Assembly (NCBI GenBank): GCA_014378155.1
Contig: JACMOF010000181.1
Span: forward strand, 1 to 16,309
DNA: 16,309 bases
Direction of reading: 5' to 3'
From: Caulobacter sp.
Lineage (GTDB): Bacteria; Pseudomonadota; Alphaproteobacteria; Caulobacterales; Caulobacteraceae
Shown: positions 6,631 through 13,006 of the stretch, in pieces
Layout: each line of letters starts with the position of its first letter
Position numbering within the stretch: the stretch's first letter is position 1
The notes under the pieces: model-generated
Told to the model about the DNA's origin: nothing
Database searches by the model: none
The model's input: only the letters and a program-made list of their open reading frames with translations
Position numbers and translations under genes: made by a program

Positions 6631-6713
6631 GTTCCGTGAATGGAACGGGTGCTCTCGATGCTGATCCGGAACGCGGGAGGGAGACAACCGGACCCAGACA
6701 TCGAGAACACCCG
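6631..6713 (-). promoter_or_regulatory. Structured 5' leader (two stem-loops) of the zinc-ribbon gene
   Basis: Arms 6646-6660 and 6699-6713 form a 15-bp stem. Read as minus-strand RNA all 15 positions pair, one as a U-G wobble; read as plus-strand RNA that position is a C-A mismatch, so the structure fits the minus strand, the sense of the downstream gene. A nested pairing TCCGG/CCGGA (6665-6669 with 6688-6692) sits inside the 38-nt loop. A second hairpin (GTTCC 6631-6635 with GGAAC 6642-6646) lies next to the ribosome binding site. No known riboswitch class was recognised. It could also be a free-standing small RNA. Confidence 0.5.
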
Positions 6714-6819
6714 ATGCGGTCCGACATCACGAGTGCTTGCATCACTCGCCAGAGGGGCCCGGCCCGCATGCTGTAACTGGGAAGGCGCGGCGCCGGTTTC
6801 AAGGGCGCGACCCGATACG

Positions 6820-6847
6820 AAAAAGGCCCCGGTTTCCCGGGGCCTTT
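6820..6847 (-). terminator. Intrinsic terminator of rpsD
   Basis: On the minus strand an 11-bp stem (AAAGGCCCCGG paired with CCGGGGCCTTT) with a GAAA tetraloop is followed by a T-run, starting about 26 nt after the rpsD stop. This is a textbook Rho-independent terminator and the clearest one in the window. Confidence 0.92.
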
Positions 6848-6872
6848 CCGATCGTTGCGAAGGCTACGTGTC

Positions 6873-7490
6873 TTACGAGGCGTAGAATTCGACGACGAGG
6901 TTGGGTTCCATCTTCACCGGATAGGGCACTTCCGACAGTTCCGGGATCCGGACATAGGTCGCGCTCATCGCCTTGGCTTCGACGGTGACATATTCGCAGA
7001 AATCGCGCTCGCCCGAGGCCAAAGCTTCGATGACCAAGGCCATGTTGCGCGACTTTTCGCGGACGCTGACGACGTCGCCCGGCTTGACGCGGTAGGAGGC
7101 GATGTTGACGCGCTTGTCGTTGACCAGGATGTGGCCGTGGTTGACGAACTGGCGGGCGGCGAACGGGGTCGGCACGAACTTGGCGCGATAGACGATGGCG
7201 TCGAGGCGCGACTCCAGCAGGCCGACCAGGTTTTCAGCCGTGTTGCCCTTGCGGCGCGCGGCTTCTTCATAGGTGCGGCTGAACTGCTTTTCGGTCAGGT
7301 TACCGTAGTAGCCCTTCAGCTTTTGCTTGGCGCGCAGCTGCAGGCCGAAGTCCGAAACCTTCTGCTTGCGGCGCTGGCCGTGCTGGCCGGGGCCGTAGGA
7401 CCGCTGGTTGACCGGCGACTTGGGCCGGCCCCAGAGGTTCTCGCCCATGCGGCGATCGATCTTGTACTTGGCGCTATGGCGCTTGGACAT
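6873..7490 (-). CDS. rpsD: 30S ribosomal protein S4
   Basis: A 205-aa protein matching bacterial S4 over its full length, in the alphaproteobacterial form beginning [21 protein letters not shown]. The N-terminal region (about 1-93) is followed by the S4 RNA-binding domain (about 94-160: [40 protein letters not shown]) and the C-terminal [12 protein letters not shown]4 is a primary 16S rRNA binder that starts 30S assembly and in some bacteria represses its own mRNA. It is a stand-alone gene here with its own terminator, not in the alpha operon. The ATG has AAGAG about 8 nt upstream. The leader carries a GC-rich hairpin. Confidence 0.98.
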   Translation of the reverse strand: MSKRHSAKYKIDRRMGENLWGRPKSPVNQRSYGPGQHGQRRKQKVSDFGLQLRAKQKLKGYYGNLTEKQFSRTYEEAARRKGNTAENLVGLLESRLDAIVYRAKFVPTPFAARQFVNHGHILVNDKRVNIASYRVKPGDVVSVREKSRNMALVIEALASGERDFCEYVTVEAKAMSATYVRIPELSEVPYPVKMEPNLVVEFYAS

Positions 7491-7520
7491 ATGTAGCTCT
7501 TCTATTCGATCCGGGCCGGC

Positions 7521-7538
7521 GCCCCTGCTGGCAGGGGC
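7521..7538 (-). promoter_or_regulatory. GC-rich hairpin in the rpsD leader
   Basis: GCCCCTG (7521-7527) and CAGGGGC (7532-7538) form a perfect 7-bp stem with a 4-nt loop, 31 nt upstream of the rpsD start. There is no following T-run, so it is more likely an mRNA structural element, possibly for feedback by S4, than a terminator. The remainder of 7491-7658 shows a second inverted repeat at 7580-7610 and no gene. Confidence 0.4.
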
Positions 7539-7658
7539 ACGATCTCAACGGCGGCGTCGCATCAATCCGTCATGTGGTCTTTTCGCCAAACGGCAAGCCG
7601 CTGGCGAGAAGGCGCGGTTTATGGCGGAGGGGATGCGGGGAGTCAACGGGTGTAGGAC

Positions 7659-7931
7659 CTAATCATCCTGCTGGGCGCCGTGCCTTATCCGGATGATGAC
7701 CACTGCCTCAAGCGTCACCTGATAGCGCAGAATATAGGGTGGAATGGCCGTGAATTCTCTCAGGCTTGGCCCGATCGATCGGGTTCGCTCGGGATGCTCG
7801 CCAAGACTGTCGCCAGCCCGCTTGAGCCGAATGGCCATACGTTGGGCGGCGAGTGGACTGAACTGGCCTATATAGGCCCGGAGCGCCGCCAGATCCGAAA
7901 GCGCTCGGCGCGTCCAGATTACTTGAACCAC
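7659..7931 (-). CDS. ParE/RelE-family toxin
   Basis: A 90-aa protein with the RelE/ParE fold pattern: VIWTRRALSDLAALRAYIGQFSPLAAQRMAIRLKRAGDSLGEHP, then FTAIPPYILRYQVTLEAVVIIRIRHGAQQ. The RHGAQ end and the DL...YI helix are typical of ParE-like toxins, which act on DNA gyrase, while RelE relatives cleave mRNA on the ribosome; which applies cannot be told from sequence alone. The start is GTG at 7931, inside the last codons of the upstream antitoxin (13-bp overlap), the usual antitoxin-first arrangement. It sits between the formaldehyde genes and rpsD, on the same strand. Confidence 0.88.
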   Translation of the reverse strand: MVQVIWTRRALSDLAALRAYIGQFSPLAAQRMAIRLKRAGDSLGEHPERTRSIGPSLREFTAIPPYILRYQVTLEAVVIIRIRHGAQQDD

Positions 7932-8098
7932 GACGCCGGTGCTGGCTTTTCGTCAGCTGTGCCCCAAGTGTCTAGCCAGGCTGCCACCTCAGCATGAGGC
8001 ACCACCCGTCCAGCCTCTAGGTCCGCTAGACCTTCGGCGTCAGCAGCTGTTTCCGACTCGTCATCGACTTGATCGAAGATTGAGGGTTCGGGGGTCAT
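7919..8098 (-). CDS. Antitoxin of the ParE/RelE-type module
   Basis: A 59-aa acidic protein (MTPEPSIFDQVDDESETAADAEGLADLEAGRVVPHAEVAAWLDTWG...). The segment DLEAGRVVPHAEVAAWLDTWGTADEKPAP matches small antitoxins that precede ParE-like toxins. The disordered, acidic C-terminal part would wrap the basic toxin. No clear DNA-binding motif is visible. I chose the ATG at 8098; a longer in-frame start at 8161 would overlap the end of fghA and adds unlike, basic sequence. The stop overlaps the toxin start. It follows fghA by 41 nt on the same strand, so read-through from adhC-fghA is possible. Confidence 0.82.
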   Translation of the reverse strand: MTPEPSIFDQVDDESETAADAEGLADLEAGRVVPHAEVAAWLDTWGTADEKPAPASWFK

Positions 8099-8139
8099 GA
8101 TTTCGACCGTATCACGACGACAGCGCCCCTCAAAGCTGC

Positions 8140-8991
8140 CTAAAGCCTGGCCGCGTGCCATGCCACGTGCTCACCGATGAAGGTGGCAATGAAGAAGTAG
8201 CTGTGGTCGTAGCCTTCTTGGCGGCGGACGGTGACCTTGCGGCCCGCTTTGGCGGCCGCGGCTTCTAGCAGTTCGGGCTTCAGCTGGTTTTCGAGGAAGT
8301 TGTCGGCCAGGCCTTGGTCGATCAGGATCTCGTCGAAGGCCGCGCCCGCGCCGTCCTCGATCAGGGCGACGGCGTCATGGGCCCGCCAGGCGGCGCGGTC
8401 CTCGCCCAGATAGGCGGTCAGGGCCTTGTCGCCCCACGGGCAGTTCAGCGGCGAGACGATCGGCGAGAAGGCGCTGACCGACTTGAAGCGGTCGGGGTTG
8501 CGCAGGGCGATCGTCAGCGCCCCGTGGCCGCCCATCGAGTGGCCGAAGATCCCCCGCCGGGCCGGATCTAGCGGGAAGGCGCCGTCGACGGCCTCCAACA
8601 GGTCCTTGGTGACGTAGGAATACATCGAGAAGTGCGACGCCCACGGCGCCTGGGTGGCGTCGACATAGAAGCTCGCCCCCTGCCCCAGGTCATAGGCCGG
8701 ATCGTCGGCCACCCCTTCCCCTCGCGGGCTGGTGTCGGGCGCTACGATGGCGATCCCTTGCTGGGCCGCGTAGGCGTAGACGCCAGACTTGGTGGTGAAG
8801 TTGTCCTCGGTGCAGGTCAGGCCCGACAGCCAGACGAGATAGGGGAATGGCCCCTCCCCGCCATTCTTGTCTGGTCCAGGCGTCCAGACGGTGAACTTCA
8901 TTGGCGTGCCGGTACTGGCGCTGTCGTGCTGGCAGTATCGCAGGGTCCCGCCCTGGGTGCGGTGGGTGGCGAGGGTCTCGAGGTTGGACAT
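8140..8991 (-). CDS. fghA: S-formylglutathione hydrolase
   Basis: A 283-aa alpha/beta hydrolase of the esterase D type. It hydrolyses S-formylglutathione to formate and glutathione, the second step of glutathione-dependent formaldehyde detoxification, in the cytoplasm. The nucleophile elbow GHSMGGHGAL gives Ser152, the histidine is H263 in EGYDHSYFFI, and the acid lies in ILIDQGLADNFLENQL (225-230); LSGLTCTEDNF forms the oxyanion region. Length and motifs fit the family throughout. The start has AGG about 8 nt upstream. It lies directly downstream of adhC on the same strand, its pathway partner, separated by 127 nt that carry a long inverted repeat. Confidence 0.96.
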   Translation of the reverse strand: MSNLETLATHRTQGGTLRYCQHDSASTGTPMKFTVWTPGPDKNGGEGPFPYLVWLSGLTCTEDNFTTKSGVYAYAAQQGIAIVAPDTSPRGEGVADDPAYDLGQGASFYVDATQAPWASHFSMYSYVTKDLLEAVDGAFPLDPARRGIFGHSMGGHGALTIALRNPDRFKSVSAFSPIVSPLNCPWGDKALTAYLGEDRAAWRAHDAVALIEDGAGAAFDEILIDQGLADNFLENQLKPELLEAAAAKAGRKVTVRRQEGYDHSYFFIATFIGEHVAWHAARL

Positions 8992-9015
8992 TTCGGTACC
9001 TGACCAAAGATCCCC

Positions 9016-9110
9016 AATCCGCTCATCCCGGCGAATGCCGGAACCCAGATTCAGCCTGAGCGGTTGGTGGGTTTCACCTGGGTCCCGGCATTCGCCGGGA
9101 TGAGCGGATT
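9016..9110. repeat. 33-bp near-perfect inverted repeat between adhC and fghA
   Basis: Arms at 9016-9048 and 9078-9110 are 33 bp each with one difference, separated by 29 nt. As minus-strand RNA, the sense of the adhC-fghA transcript, the differing pair (9042/9084) is a G-U wobble, giving a fully paired stem; on the plus strand it is A-C. The CATTCGCCGGGATGAG core looks like a dispersed REP-like element. It may protect the upstream message or reduce read-through into fghA. Confidence 0.75.
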
Positions 9111-9118
9111 ATAGAGAT

Positions 9119-10231
<1,113 letters not shown>

Positions 10232-10329
10232 CGAAAGCTCTCCGGAACGTGAGTCGGCGGCACCTTGCCAAGGCTTTATGGCGCGGACCAGTCCCAGCGC
10301 GATCTTCTCCGACGAACCGTGCCGCTTTG

Positions 10330-10347
10330 TGTAAAGTATATTTGACA
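10330..10347. promoter_or_regulatory. Operator 1, imperfect 18-bp palindrome
   Basis: TGTAAAGTATATTTGACA is a palindrome matching its reverse complement at 14 of 18 positions. It shares the TGTA..A.ATAT..TTT.ACA pattern with a second site at 10372-10389. The site overlaps a TTGACA that could serve as a -35 for the downstream plus-strand genes and lies about 100 nt upstream of adhC. Confidence 0.55.
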
Positions 10348-10371
10348 TACTGACGCCCTTAGCAGACGTTA

Positions 10372-10389
10372 TGTACAAGATATTTTACA
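10372..10389. promoter_or_regulatory. Operator 2, imperfect 18-bp palindrome
   Basis: TGTACAAGATATTTTACA, also 14 of 18 self-complementary, is centred exactly 42 bp (about four helical turns) from operator 1, so both sites face the same side of the DNA. It ends 15 nt before the start of the membrane protein gene. The likely binder is the small Xre regulator two genes downstream; this is inference. Confidence 0.55.
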
Positions 10390-10404
10390 TCACAGGAGCA
10401 GGCC

Positions 10405-10815
10405 ATGGCCCTGCGAGAAAAGAGTGCGTGGGTTTCGTTCTGGACGACCCTGATCGTCTATGGCGGCTATGTCGCCTATGTCGGCAAGATGGCGATCGAG
10501 GGCCGGTCCCTCGGCTTCGCCGGGCCGTTGGCAGCCTGCATATTGGTGCTGGTGGTCTTGCAGGTCGGCTTGCAGATCGCGCTGGCGGCCCTGTCGCGCG
10601 AGCCCCGCACCGCCCAGGACGAGCGCGAGCGGCTGATTGATCTGGAGGCTTCGACGCGGGCTTTCTACGTGTTGCAGGTGGCGGCGATGGGCGCGGCGAT
10701 CACGGTCTATTTCGCCGACAAGACCCTGATGGCCCATGCGGTGATCCTGGCTCTCGCGGTCTCGGAACTCACCCGGCACGGCGGGATCATCCTCGGCTAC
10801 CGGCGGGCGGGCTGA
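10405..10815 (+). CDS. Four-helix membrane protein (DUF2178-like)
   Basis: A 136-aa integral membrane protein with four hydrophobic stretches at about residues 9-27, 38-63, 84-104 and 108-131. The loop between helices 2 and 3 holds DERERLIDLEASTRAFYVLQ, a motif I associate with DUF2178-type proteins that are often encoded next to a small Xre regulator. Function is unknown; a membrane partner or sensor for the adjacent regulator is inferred. AGGAG at 10394-10398 lies 6 nt before the ATG. The regulator gene follows after 3 nt, so the two are almost certainly co-transcribed. Two operator-like palindromes precede it. Confidence 0.85.
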   Translation: MALREKSAWVSFWTTLIVYGGYVAYVGKMAIEGRSLGFAGPLAACILVLVVLQVGLQIALAALSREPRTAQDERERLIDLEASTRAFYVLQVAAMGAAITVYFADKTLMAHAVILALAVSELTRHGGIILGYRRAG

Positions 10816-10818
10816 GCC

Positions 10819-11034
10819 ATGCCCGCCCCGCCCCCGATCAAGAACGACATCCGCCGCCTGCGCTTCGAGCACGGCGAGATGACCCAGGCCGATCTCGCGC
10901 AGCGCATCGGCATGACCCGCCAGACCATCGCCGCCATCGAGCAGGGCAAATACTCCCCCTCCCTGGAAGCCGCCTTCCGCATCGCCCAGGTTTTCGGAGT
11001 GGGCGTGGAGCGGGTGTTTCAGTGGGAGGGGTGA
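10819..11034 (+). CDS. Small Xre-family transcriptional regulator
   Basis: A 71-aa protein that is essentially one Xre/Cro-type helix-turn-helix: NDIRRLRFEHGEMTQADLAQRIGMTRQTIAAIEQGKYSPSLEAAFRIAQVFGVGVERVFQWEG. The MTQADLAQRIGMTRQTIAAIEQGKYSPSL block carries the recognition helix. There is no sensor domain. Regulators of this size usually bind as dimers to palindromes and control their own operon; the two 18-bp palindromes upstream of the partner gene are obvious candidates. It follows the membrane protein gene by 3 nt and converges on trmJ. Confidence 0.92.
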   Translation: MPAPPPIKNDIRRLRFEHGEMTQADLAQRIGMTRQTIAAIEQGKYSPSLEAAFRIAQVFGVGVERVFQWEG

Positions 11035-11047
11035 AGTTCTGAAACCC

Positions 11048-11063
11048 TCTCCCGGAGGGGAGA
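11048..11063 (+). terminator. Possible terminator after the Xre gene
   Basis: TCTCCC (11048-11053) pairs with GGGAGA (11058-11063) around a 4-nt loop and is followed by AGATTTATTTATC, T-rich for this genome. It sits between two convergent stops, so it would serve the plus-strand operon; the trmJ side has a short T-containing tail too. Confidence 0.4.
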
Positions 11064-11067
11064 AGAT

Positions 11068-11853
11068 TTATTTATCGGCCTTCGCCGCCTTCTGCGCCGC
11101 CAGCTTGGCCAGCACCCGGCCGCGGCCGCGCGATAGCGCTGTGACCACGCCGCGGAAGGTGCGGACCTCCTGCTCGGTCAACCGGGCCCTTGCCAGCGGG
11201 GCGCGCAGGTTGCGGACCATCGACGGCTTCTTCTCGGGCGGGTGATAGAAGCCCGCCTCCTCCAGCTGCTCCTCCAGTTGGGCGTAGAGGCCCAGCAGAC
11301 TGGACTGGTCGGCCGGCGGCTCGACGTTCTGCTCGAACTTCACCCACGGCCGGTCGTCGACCGTCAGCTTCCACTCATAGGCGGTGATCGAAACCGCCTG
11401 GGCCAGGTTCAGCGACCGGAAGCGCTCGGCGATCGGAATGCTGATGATCGCCTGGCACATCGCGATGTCGTCAGTCTCCAGTCCGGCCCGCTCGCCGCCG
11501 AACAGCAGGCCGACGGCATGGCCCTGGCCCACCTCGTCCGACAGCTGGGCGGCGGCCTCGCGCGGGGTGACCACGGGCAGGCGGGTCTCGCGGGGACGGG
11601 CGGTGGTGGCGAACACCAGCTTCAGGTCGGCGATGGCCTCGGCCAGGGTGTCGAACACCTTGGCGTTGTCGAGCGGCCAGGTGGCGCCCGAGGCGCTGGG
11701 CCAGGCGCGTTCCTGCGGCCAGCCGTCGCGCGGCTTGACGAGGCGCAGGTCCTCGAGCCCGAAATTGGCCATCACCCGGGCGACCGCGCCGATGTTTTCG
11801 GCCATCTGCGGATGGTTGAGGATCACGCAGGGCGGGGGGAAGGTCGTCGTCAT
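11068..11853 (-). CDS. trmJ: TrmJ-type tRNA 2'-O-methyltransferase (SPOUT family)
   Basis: A 261-aa protein of the TrmH/SpoU-like SPOUT superfamily, group 1. The SPOUT motifs are present in order: NHPQMAENIGAVARVMANFGLEDLRLV (motif 1), LLFGGERAGLETDD (motif 2) and IPIAERFRSLNLAQAVSITAYE (motif 3), forming the knotted S-adenosylmethionine site. TrmJ methylates the ribose of nucleotide 32 in tRNA anticodon loops. The C-terminal helical extension of about 100 residues (VRNLRAPLARARLTEQEVRTFRG...) is typical of TrmJ. I chose the ATG at 11853 because AGGGAGG lies just upstream and the motif-bearing sequence starts there; the longer frame to 11904 adds an unlike leader. It is divergent from the beta-lactamase-like gene. 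Confidence 0.85.
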   Translation of the reverse strand: MTTTFPPPCVILNHPQMAENIGAVARVMANFGLEDLRLVKPRDGWPQERAWPSASGATWPLDNAKVFDTLAEAIADLKLVFATTARPRETRLPVVTPREAAAQLSDEVGQGHAVGLLFGGERAGLETDDIAMCQAIISIPIAERFRSLNLAQAVSITAYEWKLTVDDRPWVKFEQNVEPPADQSSLLGLYAQLEEQLEEAGFYHPPEKKPSMVRNLRAPLARARLTEQEVRTFRGVVTALSRGRGRVLAKLAAQKAAKADK

Positions 11854-11962
11854 CGCCTCCCTTTGCCGCCGGACGCACCCAGGGTGCAAGCCCCACAATG
11901 GCAAGTCGCGCGTTTAGCTACGGTCCAGCTCGCTCCCACAAGACCGCAAGAGACCGCCGCGC

Positions 11963-13006
11963 ATGCTCATCCGTCCCGCCCTCCTCGCCCTGACGCTGTT
12001 GCTGGTCCGCTGCGGAGAGCCGCCGATGCTGGGCCAGGAGGTCCCCTTGTTCGACCCCAACACCTTGACCGCCCAGTTCCAGACGGTCGCCGACCGCGCT
12101 GGGTCCGGGACCCTGGGCGTGGCGGTCGAGGATCTGCGCACCGGCCAGGTGATGTCGTTCAACGGCGAGCGGCGCTTTCCTCTGCAAGGGGTTTCCAAGG
12201 CCCCTTTGGGCGCCGCCGTGCTGGCCGAGGTGGACGCCGGACGGTTGAAGCTGGACCAGACCGTGACGATCGAGGACGAGGACCTCTCGCCACCCTACAG
12301 CCCCATCGCCGACGCTTGGCCAGGCCGCAAGGACTACACGATCGGCGACCTGCTGGAGCGTGCGGTGGGTGACAGCGACAACACCGCCGCCGACCTCTTG
12401 ATGCGCGAGATCGGCGGACCGGGCGCGGTGACCGCCTGGTTGCAGAGTCGCAAGATCGAGCGCCTCGATATTGATCGCTATACCCGCCAACTGGAGCCCG
12501 ACAGCCTTGGCCTGGCCTCGTTCCGCCCCGACTGGAAGGGCGAGGCCGCCTATCGCGCGGCGCTGGGAGCCGTGCCCGCCCAGGCCCGCCGTCGCGCGAC
12601 CCTGGCCTCTCTGACCGATCCAAAGGACACCGCCACGCCGCTGGCCGCCGTGCGCTTTTTGGAAGCGCTGAACCAGAACGAACTTCTGTCCCCGGCCTCG
12701 ACCCAGCGCTTGATCGGCCTAATGATCCACAGCCCCGCGGCGTCCGGCCGCCTGCGCGCCGCCCTGCCGAACGAGGCGGGGCTGGCCCACATGGGCGGCA
12801 CGGCGCGCACTGATCTAGGCTTCACGCCGGTGGTCAACGACATCGGCACCTATCGGTTGAAGGACGGCCGCAAGGTCGCCGTGGCGGTATTCCTGTCGGG
12901 CTCGTCGCTAGGCGAGGTCGAGCAGGAGCGGTTGATCGCCGATGTCGGGCGGATCGTGATCAAGGCGGCGGGAGAGGTGAAGTCGGGCTCTAGCTCACCG
13001 CGCTGA
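11963..13006 (+). CDS. Class A beta-lactamase-fold protein lacking catalytic residues
   Basis: A 347-aa protein with a signal-like N-terminus (MLIRPALLALTLLLVRCGE) and clear class A beta-lactamase architecture: TLGVAVEDLRTGQ, RFPLQGVSKAPLGAAVLAEVDAGRL, VGDSDNTAADLLM (SDN loop, 138-140), DPKDTATPLAAVRFLEAL and AHMGGTARTDLG. Key residues are lost: the serine of the S-x-x-K motif is Gly76 (Lys79 kept), the omega-loop glutamate aligns with Thr173, and the KTG triad reads MGG (277-279). An insertion of roughly 30 residues follows the omega loop. It is thus probably a pseudoenzyme, perhaps a peptidoglycan-binding protein. A conventional lipobox is spoiled by Arg before Cys17. Its 3' end overlaps the convergent kinase gene by 17 bp. 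Confidence 0.85.
   Translation: MLIRPALLALTLLLVRCGEPPMLGQEVPLFDPNTLTAQFQTVADRAGSGTLGVAVEDLRTGQVMSFNGERRFPLQGVSKAPLGAAVLAEVDAGRLKLDQTVTIEDEDLSPPYSPIADAWPGRKDYTIGDLLERAVGDSDNTAADLLMREIGGPGAVTAWLQSRKIERLDIDRYTRQLEPDSLGLASFRPDWKGEAAYRAALGAVPAQARRRATLASLTDPKDTATPLAAVRFLEALNQNELLSPASTQRLIGLMIHSPAASGRLRAALPNEAGLAHMGGTARTDLGFTPVVNDIGTYRLKDGRKVAVAVFLSGSSLGEVEQERLIADVGRIVIKAAGEVKSGSSSPR

Noticed and set aside
6730..6748. CGAGTG/CACTCG inverted repeat downstream of rpsD as an operator
   Set aside because: Only a 6-bp arm with a 7-nt spacer and no second copy; chance is a sufficient explanation.
8099..8161. N-terminally longer antitoxin starting at 8161
   Set aside because: The extension overlaps the 3' end of fghA, is basic unlike the rest, and the ATG at 8098 gives a normal antitoxin length.
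11912..11941. Possible minus-strand promoter for trmJ (TTGTGG, 17 nt, GCTAAAC)
   Set aside because: The elements only partly match the Caulobacter housekeeping consensus and the spacing is longer than usual; not enough to call.
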